Assembly: GCA_002432545.1 (NCBI GenBank)
Contig: DJFR01000256.1
Coordinates: forward strand, 25,199 to 32,739
Source of the DNA: Flammeovirgaceae bacterium UBA5867
GTDB lineage: Bacteria > Bacteroidota > Bacteroidia > Cytophagales > Cyclobacteriaceae
DNA: 7,541 nucleotides
Direction of reading: 5' to 3'
The notes beneath the pieces are model-generated. The model was not told the DNA's origin. It did no database searches and was given only the letters and a program-made list of their open reading frames with translations. Below, one piece after another: positions 1-6,464 of this stretch. Made by a program: the position numbers and the translations under genes. How positions within the stretch are numbered: position 1 is the stretch's first letter; every line of letters starts with the position of its first letter.

Positions 1-523
1 GTGCGAGGTTAATGGCAAGGCGCGAATCATCAAACTGTCCGTCATAATAAATCACACCACCACGCAAGCCATCCTCTTTGAGGTTAGCAATAGCCTGCAT
101 GGTTTCTTCTTTCGATATATGTTCTGAAGCTCCAAGTCCGAGCGAGCCGGCCATCATATCATATACCTTCATGCCGATGGTATAGAATGGTCCGTTCCAC
201 CATTCGTAATTCGGAATAATGAACTGTTGGTTACGCACCAAGTGTGGAGCGTTCTGCCGCAGCAAGCCACGTTCGTGCAAGGCTTCGAGCACCAGCCCTA
301 TATCTCCCTGCTGCAAATAGCGAACACCGCCATGAATAAGTTTGGTACTGCGACTCGAAGTTCCTTTTGCAAAATCATGTTGCTCTACCAGTAATGTTTT
401 ATACCCGCGCGATGCGGCTTCTACAGCAGCGCCCAAACCCGTAGCACCACCCCCGATGATGAGTACATCCCAGGGTATATTTCCTTGCTGCTCGATGGCA
501 CTGATCATGTCGGGTCTTTTCAT
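1..523 (-). CDS. glpD: Aerobic glycerol-3-phosphate dehydrogenase, N-terminal part (runs off left edge)
   Basis: FAD-dependent enzyme that oxidises sn-glycerol-3-phosphate to dihydroxyacetone phosphate and passes electrons to quinone at the inner membrane. The 174 visible codons are about a third of the family's usual length of roughly 500-560 residues. An FAD-binding Rossmann motif, IIGGGATGLGAA, lies at residues 22-33. It is followed by an acidic residue at the end of beta-2 (E47 in LLVEQHD) and by the family hallmark GTSSRSTKLIHGGVRYL at 54-70, which contacts the flavin. The stretch YYDGQFDDSRLAINLA at 159-174 is also typical. The ATG at 521-523 was chosen because the Rossmann fold begins about 20 residues later; an in-frame GTG lies immediately upstream. 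There is no Shine-Dalgarno sequence, only an A/T-rich leader. The gene starts 22 bases after the glpK stop on the same strand, so the two are almost certainly one operon. Identity is firm; the C-terminal two thirds cannot be seen. Confidence 0.95.
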   Translation of the reverse strand, partial: MKRPDMISAIEQQGNIPWDVLIIGGGATGLGAAVEAASRGYKTLLVEQHDFAKGTSSRSTKLIHGGVRYLQQGDIGLVLEALHERGLLRQNAPHLVRNQQFIIPNYEWWNGPFYTIGMKVYDMMAGSLGLGASEHISKEETMQAIANLKEDGLRGGVIYYDGQFDDSRLAINLA

Positions 524-545
524 CACGGTATATATTTCAAAAAAA

Positions 546-2042
546 TTACTCTTCTTCGTTCGCCCAGTTCCTGGCGCGCTCTACGGCACGCTTCCAGTTT
601 CTGAATTGCTTTTGTTGTTTCTCTTTGTTCGTACCGGGAGCAAACCGTTTATCTTCCTGCCAGTACTTTTGTATCTCTGTTAAATCACTCCAATAGCCAA
701 CCGCGAGTCCCGCGAGGTATGCAGCACCCAATGCTGTTGTCTCGGTAATTTTAGGCCGCACTACAATTCGATCCATCACATCGGCCTGCAATTGCATCAG
801 CATGTTGTTTACCGATGCGCCACCATCTACACGAAGCTCGCGGAAAGATATACCGGCTTCTTCCAGTATACAGTCTGTTATACTCTTCACATCAAACGTA
901 ATAGCATCGAGTGCTGCTCTGCTAATGTGCGCTTTCGTTGTACCACGTGTAAGCCCGATGATAAGACCGCGTGCATACGGATCCCAATGCGGGGCACCAA
1001 GTCCGGAGAGTGCCGGCACCAGATATACTCCGTCCGAATCTTCTACACGCTGTGCCAGTTTTTCAACTTGTGCAGACGAAGTAAATAGCTCCAGTCCATC
1101 GCGCAGCCATTGAATGATAGCACCACCTATAAAGATCGATCCCTCTACTGCATAGGTAACTTCGTTGTTTACTTTCCAGGCAATGGTGGTGAGCAAATCT
1201 TTTGTTACTACGGGTTTCGTTCCGATGTTCGCTACAATAAAACAACCTGTGCCATAAGTATTTTTAATCATACCCGGTTCGAAGCAGGCCTGTCCGAATA
1301 ATGCAGCCTGCTGATCGCCTGCCATTCCTGCAATCGGTACCTTGCTCGCAAATATAGTTGTACCGGTCTCGCCATATACTTCGCTGCATGAACGTACTTC
1401 GGGCAGCATACTTTCGGGTATCGTAAATATCTTCAGCAATTCTTTATCCCACGAAAGTGTATGAATGTTATAGAGCATTGTGCGACTGGCATTCGTTACA
1501 TCCGTAACATGTACTTTACCATTTGTTAACTTCCAGACAAGCCACGTGTCTACTGTACCAAATGCAAGTTTACCTTGCTCAGCCTTGGCGCGCGCACCGG
1601 CTACATTATCCAAGATCCATTTTATCTTGGAGGCAGAGAAGTATGCATCGATGAACAAACCAGTTTTTTGTTTGATGGTATCAGACAGGCCCTGAGCTTT
1701 GAGCTCGTCACAGTACGAAGATGTTCTGCGGTCTTGCCACACAATAGCGTTATATACTGGCTGACTTGTTTCACGATCCCACACGATGGTTGTTTCACGC
1801 TGGTTGGTAATACCGATGCCTGCGAGATATTTACCATTGATGCCGATCTTGGCGATCGCTTCTGCAGCAACACCAGCCTGCGATGCCCATATCTCATTGG
1901 GGTCGTGTTCAACCCAGCCGGGCTTGGGAAATAGTTGTTGAAATTCTTTTTGGGCAACCGACTGAATGGTTCCCTGCTGATCGAAGACGATGGCACGCGA
2001 ACTGGTGGTGCCCTGGTCTAGTGCGAGAATATATTTATCCAT
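546..2042 (-). CDS. glpK: Glycerol kinase
   Basis: Phosphorylates glycerol with ATP to glycerol-3-phosphate in the cytoplasm, supplying the substrate of the downstream GlpD. It is 498 residues, the normal full length. The N-terminal phosphate-binding motif is DQGTTSSR at 9-16. Residues matching the E. coli glycerol ligands are R82, E83, Y134, the catalytic base D243 (in AGMAGDQQ) and F268. Both FGGY signatures match: 134-146 (YFSASKIKWILDN) and 359-379 (starting GLIIGLTRG). The loop before D243 reads GTTIFASKVPIAG. It has neither the histidine that PTS phosphorylates in Firmicutes enzymes nor the GGTR fructose-1,6-bisphosphate loop of E. coli, so control by those effectors is unlikely (inference). 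The start is ATG at 2040-2042, directly before DKYILALDQGTT. No Shine-Dalgarno sequence is evident; an AGGGAG lies too far away, about 20 bases upstream. First gene of a glpK-glpD unit; no glpF is visible. Upstream lies a cluster of inverted half-sites that could be its operator. Confidence 0.98.
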   Translation of the reverse strand: MDKYILALDQGTTSSRAIVFDQQGTIQSVAQKEFQQLFPKPGWVEHDPNEIWASQAGVAAEAIAKIGINGKYLAGIGITNQRETTIVWDRETSQPVYNAIVWQDRRTSSYCDELKAQGLSDTIKQKTGLFIDAYFSASKIKWILDNVAGARAKAEQGKLAFGTVDTWLVWKLTNGKVHVTDVTNASRTMLYNIHTLSWDKELLKIFTIPESMLPEVRSCSEVYGETGTTIFASKVPIAGMAGDQQAALFGQACFEPGMIKNTYGTGCFIVANIGTKPVVTKDLLTTIAWKVNNEVTYAVEGSIFIGGAIIQWLRDGLELFTSSAQVEKLAQRVEDSDGVYLVPALSGLGAPHWDPYARGLIIGLTRGTTKAHISRAALDAITFDVKSITDCILEEAGISFRELRVDGGASVNNMLMQLQADVMDRIVVRPKITETTALGAAYLAGLAVGYWSDLTEIQKYWQEDKRFAPGTNKEKQQKQFRNWKRAVERARNWANEEE

Positions 2043-2121
2043 AGTGTGGCGTATACTGGTCTCCCTAATTTAAATACATTTCTGAGTTTTGTATGAAGTT
2101 TTTTTTATGACCGAAATCAGG

Positions 2122-2150
2122 GGCACAAAGAAGACGCAGCATTTTCACAG
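2122..2150. repeat. Dispersed intergenic repeat, copy A
   Basis: The core at 2124-2140 reads CACAAAGAAGACGCAGC. It matches the core of copy B at 2836-2852 at 15 of 17 positions, both differences being A/G transitions. A looser match follows (ATTTTCACAG here, GTTACACAAG there, with a small gap). Both copies are in the same orientation and neither is in a gene. The right end of this copy supplies the first TTCACA half-site of the operator-like cluster. Confidence 0.55.
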
Positions 2151-2178
2151 CGGATGTGAATCGCTTCACTTGTGAAGC
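2144..2178. promoter_or_regulatory. Cluster of four alternating TTCACA/TGTGAA half-sites (candidate operator)
   Basis: The half-sites are TTCACA (2144-2149), TGTGAA (2155-2160), TTCACT (2165-2170) and TGTGAA (2171-2176). They generate three overlapping inverted repeats: TTCACA-N5-TGTGAA, TGTGA-N6-TCACT, and the 7-bp-arm palindrome GCTTCACTTGTGAAGC at 2163-2178. TGTGA-N6-TCAC has the form of a CRP/FNR-family site, a family that is common in Bacteroidota; assigning it to that family is inference. The cluster sits about 110 bases upstream of the glpK start and about 180 upstream of the plus-strand gene, so either could be its target. A hairpin in a glpK leader RNA is the alternative reading. Confidence 0.5.
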
Positions 2179-2319
2179 AGCCTCCTTATGTTGCCTGTAT
2201 GGATTTAGATACAAAATGTTTTCAACAAAAATCTACGTAGTACTACTGATCCTGATCTCTGCGTTTACTCGTCAACCTTCCGGTTAAAAACACGGACGTG
2301 TCTTGTTCGTAGTGATATA

Positions 2320-2327
2320 TACTTTTG
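2320..2327 (+). promoter_or_regulatory. Bacteroidota-type -7 promoter box
   Basis: TACTTTTG is an exact match to the Bacteroidota primary-sigma -7 consensus TAnnTTTG and lies 27 bases before the ATG at 2355. Transcription would begin near 2332-2335, leaving a short A/T-rich leader without a Shine-Dalgarno sequence. The -33 TTTG element is not well placed: the nearest TTG, at 2303-2305, leaves only 14 bases where about 19 are usual. The position of this box argues against the in-frame TTG at 2325, which lies inside it. Confidence 0.5.
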
Positions 2328-2354
2328 TGCGCTTTCTATAAACAAGTATATATT

Positions 2355-2777
2355 ATGACTACAAGACTCTTTTCAATTGATGGCGGGTCACTCGACTTCG
2401 ATGCTTCTGTTCCATGCATTATTGCTACGTACTCAGGCTTTGTATTATCGGAAGATTTTCGGAGACAATGTGAAGAAGGACTGATACAAATTCGCAAGAA
2501 GGTGGCCGAGCATGGCAAGGTAGCCTGGATAACGAACCTGACGAAGTCTGAAATTTTTACAGACGAAGATGTTAAGTGGGCTGCAGAGTATTGGAATACA
2601 AATGCGTACACAAGCGGTTTGGTATATTATGCGGTGGTTGTACCTGAAAATATGTTTACGGCTATAAACCTGGATGAGTATATGGAGGCGCATCGGCAGA
2701 GCAAAGATCCGCTTGTGCTGAATTTATTTCCGGATGTTGAGTCTGCTTTGGGATGGTTGAGGGATGTGATGCGTTAG
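2355..2777 (+). CDS. Small STAS/SpoIIAA-like protein (tentative)
   Basis: A 140-residue cytoplasmic-looking protein with no signal peptide or membrane segment. The pattern is alternating beta strands and helices: strands near 4-7, 22-26, 55-60 and 89-96, a charged helix at 32-52 (SEDFRRQC to RKKVAEHG), a helix at 69-80 and a C-terminal helix ending ESALGWLRDVMR. A segment AWITNLTKSEIFTDEDVKW followed by a final D-x-E-x-A-x-x-WL helix resembles the SpoIIAA-like/STAS fold proteins of Bacteroidota, which are mostly uncharacterised. That is a fold-level impression, not an identification. I chose the ATG at 2355 because the promoter box ends at 2327, which would place the in-frame TTG at 2325 within the promoter. 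It is the only plus-strand gene here, transcribed divergently from glpK and ended by a strong terminator, so it is monocistronic. It could relate to glycerol control by position, but nothing in the sequence shows that. Confidence 0.8.
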   Translation: MTTRLFSIDGGSLDFDASVPCIIATYSGFVLSEDFRRQCEEGLIQIRKKVAEHGKVAWITNLTKSEIFTDEDVKWAAEYWNTNAYTSGLVYYAVVVPENMFTAINLDEYMEAHRQSKDPLVLNLFPDVESALGWLRDVMR

Positions 2778-2833
2778 TCTGGCAATCCGGGTATACGTTC
2801 CTGATCACGAATTAAAAATCCAGTGGCACGGAG

Positions 2834-2864
2834 AACACGAAGGAGACGCAGCGTTACACAAGGT
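2834..2864. repeat. Dispersed intergenic repeat, copy B
   Basis: The core at 2836-2852, CACGAAGGAGACGCAGC, pairs with copy A upstream of the same gene. This copy lies in a longer run with a loose 9-11 base period: CAC at 2827 and 2836, CGC at 2847, CAC at 2857, each followed by a purine-rich AAG/GAG-like stretch. The look is that of the degenerate CAC-purine tandem motifs I recall from intergenic DNA of Bacteroidota and other phyla. It lies between the stop of the small gene and its terminator, so it would be in that gene's 3' untranslated RNA. Confidence 0.5.
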
Positions 2865-2890
2865 TATTTGAAACAAGATAAAAAATTCAG

Positions 2891-2920
2891 AAGTGCCGGA
2901 ATGACCTTCCGGCACTTTTT
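2891..2920 (+). terminator. Strong intrinsic terminator at a convergent gene junction
   Basis: A perfect 11-bp stem (AAGTGCCGGAA with TTCCGGCACTT) closes a five-base loop TGACC and is followed on the plus strand by TTTTTATTTG. It terminates the small gene ending at 2777. Read from the minus strand the same stem follows the stop codon of the 1098-residue gene (2919-2921), with a U-rich tract starting about five bases after the stem, so it probably serves both genes. The minus-strand stop codon falls right at the edge of the stem. Confidence 0.88.
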
Positions 2921-5900
2921 ATTTGATAACATGTACCCAGCCTTTGCAGGAGGCTTCATTCTGGACATCTATTTTGTAGTAGTATACTCCGGTACTGAGG
3001 CCTGTAGCGGACCAGGTGTTGTGATAGTCTTCATCATGAAAGATGAGTCGGCCCCAAAGGTTATATATTTTCAAATCTACCTGGTCGGGAGCCTGTATCT
3101 GCAGTACATCGTTTCGCTCATCGCTATTGGCGGTAATTACATTTGGAACTTTTATGGTAACAACATTCAATGAAATATTTTCATTGTACGAGCAGTAATC
3201 ATTTGTGCTTTTAAATGTCACCGTATAGCCACCGTCTGCCGGGTAGTTGTGTGTAAAATCTTTTTCGGTTGATGTTGTCCCGTCACCCAGGTTCCAGGTA
3301 TAGGTATAGCTGTCTTTGGTAGTGTAGCTGAATCGAACCACGGGTCTGTTCCAGCAGTCGTAATGTTTCTCCATGCTAATTTTATATTCAGGACCGGGTA
3401 TAACATTTACCGCGACCGTATCAGACACCTCACACCCTACTTCGTCCTGTATGGTAACATAGTATATTGTGGTGTCGGTTGGAGTTACTTTGGGATTGGG
3501 AAGTGAAGAGGTAAATGTACTATCGTTAGTCCATTGATACTTTACACCGCCTGTTGCGTAGAGTTGATAGCTGCTGCCTTTGCAGATCGATCCATCATCT
3601 GATACTTCTATCTCCGGATCAAAAACAGAAACCGTAACACTTGCTATATCTTGTCCTTCGCATGTTTCTGCGTTATAGGCGGTCAACGTAACATTATATA
3701 CTCCGGGCGTTGTATAAGTATATACGATGGCGCTTGTATCCTGTTTGGTGATCTCGGTGCCATCGCCCATATTCCATACGTAATACTTCGCCCCACTACT
3801 AAAATTCTGAAACACGATGGACGAAGGATAACAGAGTGTATCAATACCGGGATCATCCAGCGCCACCGAGTTTGTCTGCAATACAGCACGAAGTGTAGCT
3901 AAGTCAAACTTGAATATAGCATTATTACATTGTGATTGTGTGCGGGCCGCGTTGGTGGCATGCCCCGCTGGTGCATTCACAGCCGGGAAATCTGAATAGC
4001 CGCCACATCCGGCACACACCGCATGATATACTATACCACGCTTGTCGAAACGACTGGTGCCACCATCTACATGTGTTGCCGATTGTGTTCCTCCGAGAAA
4101 TGTTCCGTACAAAAATGCAGAAGCGTCTTCATCAAGTACCATCAGGTAAAAATCACTGCCAGAAGTCCTGGATTGATAGGCATCAGCGGAAACGCGAAGT
4201 CCCGTGGTGCTTCCGCCAACAAAATTACGCGTAACGGTAATAACCTGCCCCAATTGATTGCGGTAGCGTATGGTAGTTGTATTCAAAACACCACCCCACC
4301 CCGCTATATATATCTTGTTACAATCATTCACCAGAAAAGCTGTGGGTGAAATATTCGGACTATAATTACCAGAGCCAAACACGGTTGAAAAGACAGACGA
4401 CTGCAGATCATGCGAGAGCTTATGAATGAATTGTCCACCACCGCTCTGTGAAAACACGCCTGACGAAACCGGGTACGTTCCCTGCGTTTGTCCATATACA
4501 TATACATTCTGATCGTTGTTAATATCGACAAAATATACCTGGTCATACGATGACGTGCCAAGATAGGTGGCATTGATAATCTGCTGACCATCATTGGAGA
4601 GCTGCGCAACCCATCCATCAATATCCGATCCTTTTGTTTTTTTATAGCCATTTATACCGGCAAAGTTTGTACTGGTAGTACCACCGGCAACAAATATAGT
4701 ATTGCTGCTATCGAGCTTTAGTGAATAAGCAGCATCCGTTGCAGAGCCCCCCAGACAACGACTCCAGGTTATTTCAGAAAGGTCAGCCGTAAGTTTTACA
4801 ACTACAGCATCGTGCGTACCGCCTGCGTAGTCAACCACAGCATTGGCAATATCCGATGAGCGTGTATTGGATGCTATATATACATTATCATCGCTATCCG
4901 TTATAATATCACCGCGAAACTGATCACCATAATTTTTACCCAACGCGCTCTGCACCATATTCTGCGTATCGAACGATCCGGAAACAAAATTCACTCCGTC
5001 ATTACCGCTGCCACCTATATACGTAGATCCCAGTAACTTCGTACCATCGCTGCTTAATTTGGCAACAAACAGATCCGAACCGTTAACGTAATGCACACCA
5101 TCCATTGGGGTAAAATCTGTTCCGCCTCCAAAACTTGATCCATTCGTTACCGGAAAGTTCAGGGAGCTTGTAGTGCCGAGTATCAACAACTCACCGGCAT
5201 GATTCACCACGAGACTCTGCGGAGTTTCAGCAGCGCTTCCACCGAGGTATGTAGCATATAACATTTTCGTTCCGGCTGAGTCAAACTTCATAATGCCTAT
5301 ATCCCATGTGCCTCCGCGAAATGATACCTGGTAAGCACCTGTCTTCGTAGGGTAGCCGGTTCCATATACTATACCGGCCATGTACGCATTACCGGCATCA
5401 TCGTAGGTAGCAGTGTTGCCCCAGTTATCAGTAGCAGAGCCGGAGTATGCAGAAAATATAATGAGCGGATCAATTACCAGTGTTGCTGACGGATCATGAC
5501 GATGTTCAAGATCAAACGTAACGCGATTGCTTTTCAAATTGAATTTGCACGGTATATCGGTACGTTTGCCGTTGTGTTCCTGGTATACATACGGCTTCAT
5601 CTCGATAATTTCACCGAGACTGGTTTTCATGTGGAGATTTTTCTCCTTTACCTGCAAACTGTCCAATCCGCTATAGGCGAGTTCGATTTTATTAAGATGT
5701 CCCCCGGGCTTTACAAGGAGATCATACTTTACTGAAGTACCACTGGTATATAGTTTCAAATCAACACCCGTATATAGGTCGGTGATGATGATCGTTTCGT
5801 ATGCACGCGCCTGTTGCTGCCACCCTGACTGATCGCTGCCACTAATATAGTTATACCGCGTATCCAACACTCCCACTCCCTGGGCCCTTACGGTAGTATT

Positions 5901-6215
5901 GGTGTGCAGGAATTTTACTTCGAAGGCATGCGCCTGCAAAAAATCGTTGTGGTATTCGGAAACATCTTTGCCTGTTGTATTTTCCGATGAATGGTTGTGC
6001 TGGCTTAACGGACTTTCCACGAAAGCATATAGCAGCCGGGTACGCTCCACATATAGTTTACCGCCTGGTATATCGGCAGCGAATAGAACCTGCTCGGGCC
6101 ATTGTCCTTTGTTCTCAATAAAGCCGGGAATAGCCTGCGCCAGGTGTGGTATAAAAACCAGCGACAGAATAAATAACAAGAGAAGGTTAACCTTCCGGTG
6201 GATGCTGTTTTTCAT
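2919..6215 (-). CDS. Secreted SBBP-repeat/PKD protein with type B T9SS C-terminal domain
   Basis: A 1098-residue exported protein, complete at both ends. Residues 1-28 are a signal peptide (basic start, LLLLFILSLVFIP, likely cleavage after AQA). Residues about 31-250 are the N-terminal domain that precedes SBBP repeats in Bacteroidota (GFIENKGQWPEQVLF start, LVIDPLIIFSAYSGS end). About 251-770 hold six or seven SBBP/beta-propeller units with the recurring pattern TYLGGS...D...V...Y.AG.T.; clear units start near 320, 396, 484, 549, 607 and 701. VCAGCGG at 733-739 and QCNN at 762-765 form a conserved three-cysteine block. A PKD domain follows (about 785-863, WNMGDGT at 814), an Ig-like stretch (about 867-937), a second PKD (about 945-1018, WNLGDGT at 974) and a CHU_C/TIGR04131-type domain (1023-1098: PNVITANS, YNLWGR, GVYYYKI, GWVHVIK). 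This last domain directs type IX secretion and surface attachment. The usual PN-x-x-TPNGDG-x-ND loop is degraded here to TANSDERND. No PorP/SprF partner gene lies beside it. Ligand and role are unknown; adhesion or matrix binding is inference. Confidence 0.93.
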   Translation of the reverse strand: MKNSIHRKVNLLLLFILSLVFIPHLAQAIPGFIENKGQWPEQVLFAADIPGGKLYVERTRLLYAFVESPLSQHNHSSENTTGKDVSEYHNDFLQAHAFEVKFLHTNTTVRAQGVGVLDTRYNYISGSDQSGWQQQARAYETIIITDLYTGVDLKLYTSGTSVKYDLLVKPGGHLNKIELAYSGLDSLQVKEKNLHMKTSLGEIIEMKPYVYQEHNGKRTDIPCKFNLKSNRVTFDLEHRHDPSATLVIDPLIIFSAYSGSATDNWGNTATYDDAGNAYMAGIVYGTGYPTKTGAYQVSFRGGTWDIGIMKFDSAGTKMLYATYLGGSAAETPQSLVVNHAGELLILGTTSSLNFPVTNGSSFGGGTDFTPMDGVHYVNGSDLFVAKLSSDGTKLLGSTYIGGSGNDGVNFVSGSFDTQNMVQSALGKNYGDQFRGDIITDSDDNVYIASNTRSSDIANAVVDYAGGTHDAVVVKLTADLSEITWSRCLGGSATDAAYSLKLDSSNTIFVAGGTTSTNFAGINGYKKTKGSDIDGWVAQLSNDGQQIINATYLGTSSYDQVYFVDINNDQNVYVYGQTQGTYPVSSGVFSQSGGGQFIHKLSHDLQSSVFSTVFGSGNYSPNISPTAFLVNDCNKIYIAGWGGVLNTTTIRYRNQLGQVITVTRNFVGGSTTGLRVSADAYQSRTSGSDFYLMVLDEDASAFLYGTFLGGTQSATHVDGGTSRFDKRGIVYHAVCAGCGGYSDFPAVNAPAGHATNAARTQSQCNNAIFKFDLATLRAVLQTNSVALDDPGIDTLCYPSSIVFQNFSSGAKYYVWNMGDGTEITKQDTSAIVYTYTTPGVYNVTLTAYNAETCEGQDIASVTVSVFDPEIEVSDDGSICKGSSYQLYATGGVKYQWTNDSTFTSSLPNPKVTPTDTTIYYVTIQDEVGCEVSDTVAVNVIPGPEYKISMEKHYDCWNRPVVRFSYTTKDSYTYTWNLGDGTTSTEKDFTHNYPADGGYTVTFKSTNDYCSYNENISLNVVTIKVPNVITANSDERNDVLQIQAPDQVDLKIYNLWGRLIFHDEDYHNTWSATGLSTGVYYYKIDVQNEASCKGWVHVIK

Positions 6216-6464
6216 GACATGCCTCTAAAACGCTATAGATAAGCAAAGCATGCCCGAAGGTGATTGTGAAATAGATGAACGGAATGTATGTGTAGATTAA
6301 AGCGTATTGTGATACGATGCCTCCCATCCGTTGGCAATTGAAAAATAACTTTTCCGAATGGGGTATACTATATCTCTCTAATTGACACAAAGGAACTCCA
6401 GCTCTCATTCCGGTTTCAGGATGAAAGCGAGATTGTATCACAACAATAACGGAGGGTAATCCGG
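6216..6464. other. Intergenic gap between the CBS gene and the secreted-protein gene
   Basis: These 249 bases should contain the promoter of the secreted-protein gene and the end of the CBS transcript. I found no good TAnnTTTG box on the minus strand and no clear terminator after the CBS stop codon at 6465-6467. An AGAGG at 6222-6226 (minus strand), about 6 bases before the ATG at 6215, could act as a weak ribosome-binding site. A 9-bp inverted repeat (6307-6315 with 6435-6443) and a small CGTAT-TGTG-ATACG dyad at 6303-6316 are the only structure I see. Confidence 0.5.

Larger units (their letters stand above)
2043..2354. other. Divergent intergenic region between glpK and the 2355 gene
   Basis: This 312-base gap separates two genes pointing away from each other, so it should hold both promoters. 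Working from glpK outward it contains an A/T-rich glpK leader, a copy of a dispersed repeat (2122-2150), four alternating TTCACA/TGTGAA half-sites (2144-2178), overlapping palindromes (2233-2246) and a TAnnTTTG promoter box for the plus-strand gene (2320-2327). I could not find a convincing TAnnTTTG box for glpK on the minus strand. I see no tRNA, known riboswitch or small ORF that I would defend here. Confidence 0.7.

Noticed and set aside
342..683. Open frame antisense to the glpD and glpK ends
   Set aside because: Both strands cannot plausibly encode here; the opposite strand has strong GlpD and GlpK motifs, and this frame's translation resembles nothing I know.
1575..1996. Open frames on both strands overlapping the 5' half of glpK
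   Set aside because: They are shadows of the glpK reading frame, which shows all catalytic motifs; the alternative frames show no domain features.
2043..2120. Promoter for glpK in the A/T-rich leader
   Set aside because: The minus strand has no TAnnTTTG match or well-spaced TTTG pair that I could defend, so no box was annotated although a promoter must lie in the divergent region.
2325..2354. Extending the small plus-strand gene to the in-frame TTG at 2325
   Set aside because: The TTG lies within the TAnnTTTG promoter box (2320-2327), so it would not be in the transcript. The ATG at 2355 gives a normal start.
6382..6387. TTGACA on the plus strand, like a sigma-70 -35 element
   Set aside because: No -10-like sequence lies about 17 bases downstream, no plus-strand gene follows, and Bacteroidota primary promoters do not use this element.
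6187..6441. An 84-codon minus-strand open frame rich in hydrophobic residues in the gap upstream of the secreted-protein gene
   Set aside because: It overlaps the start of the 1098-residue gene by 29 bases in another frame, has no family resemblance, no ribosome-binding signal and no clear promoter. It is most likely a chance frame in a non-coding gap.
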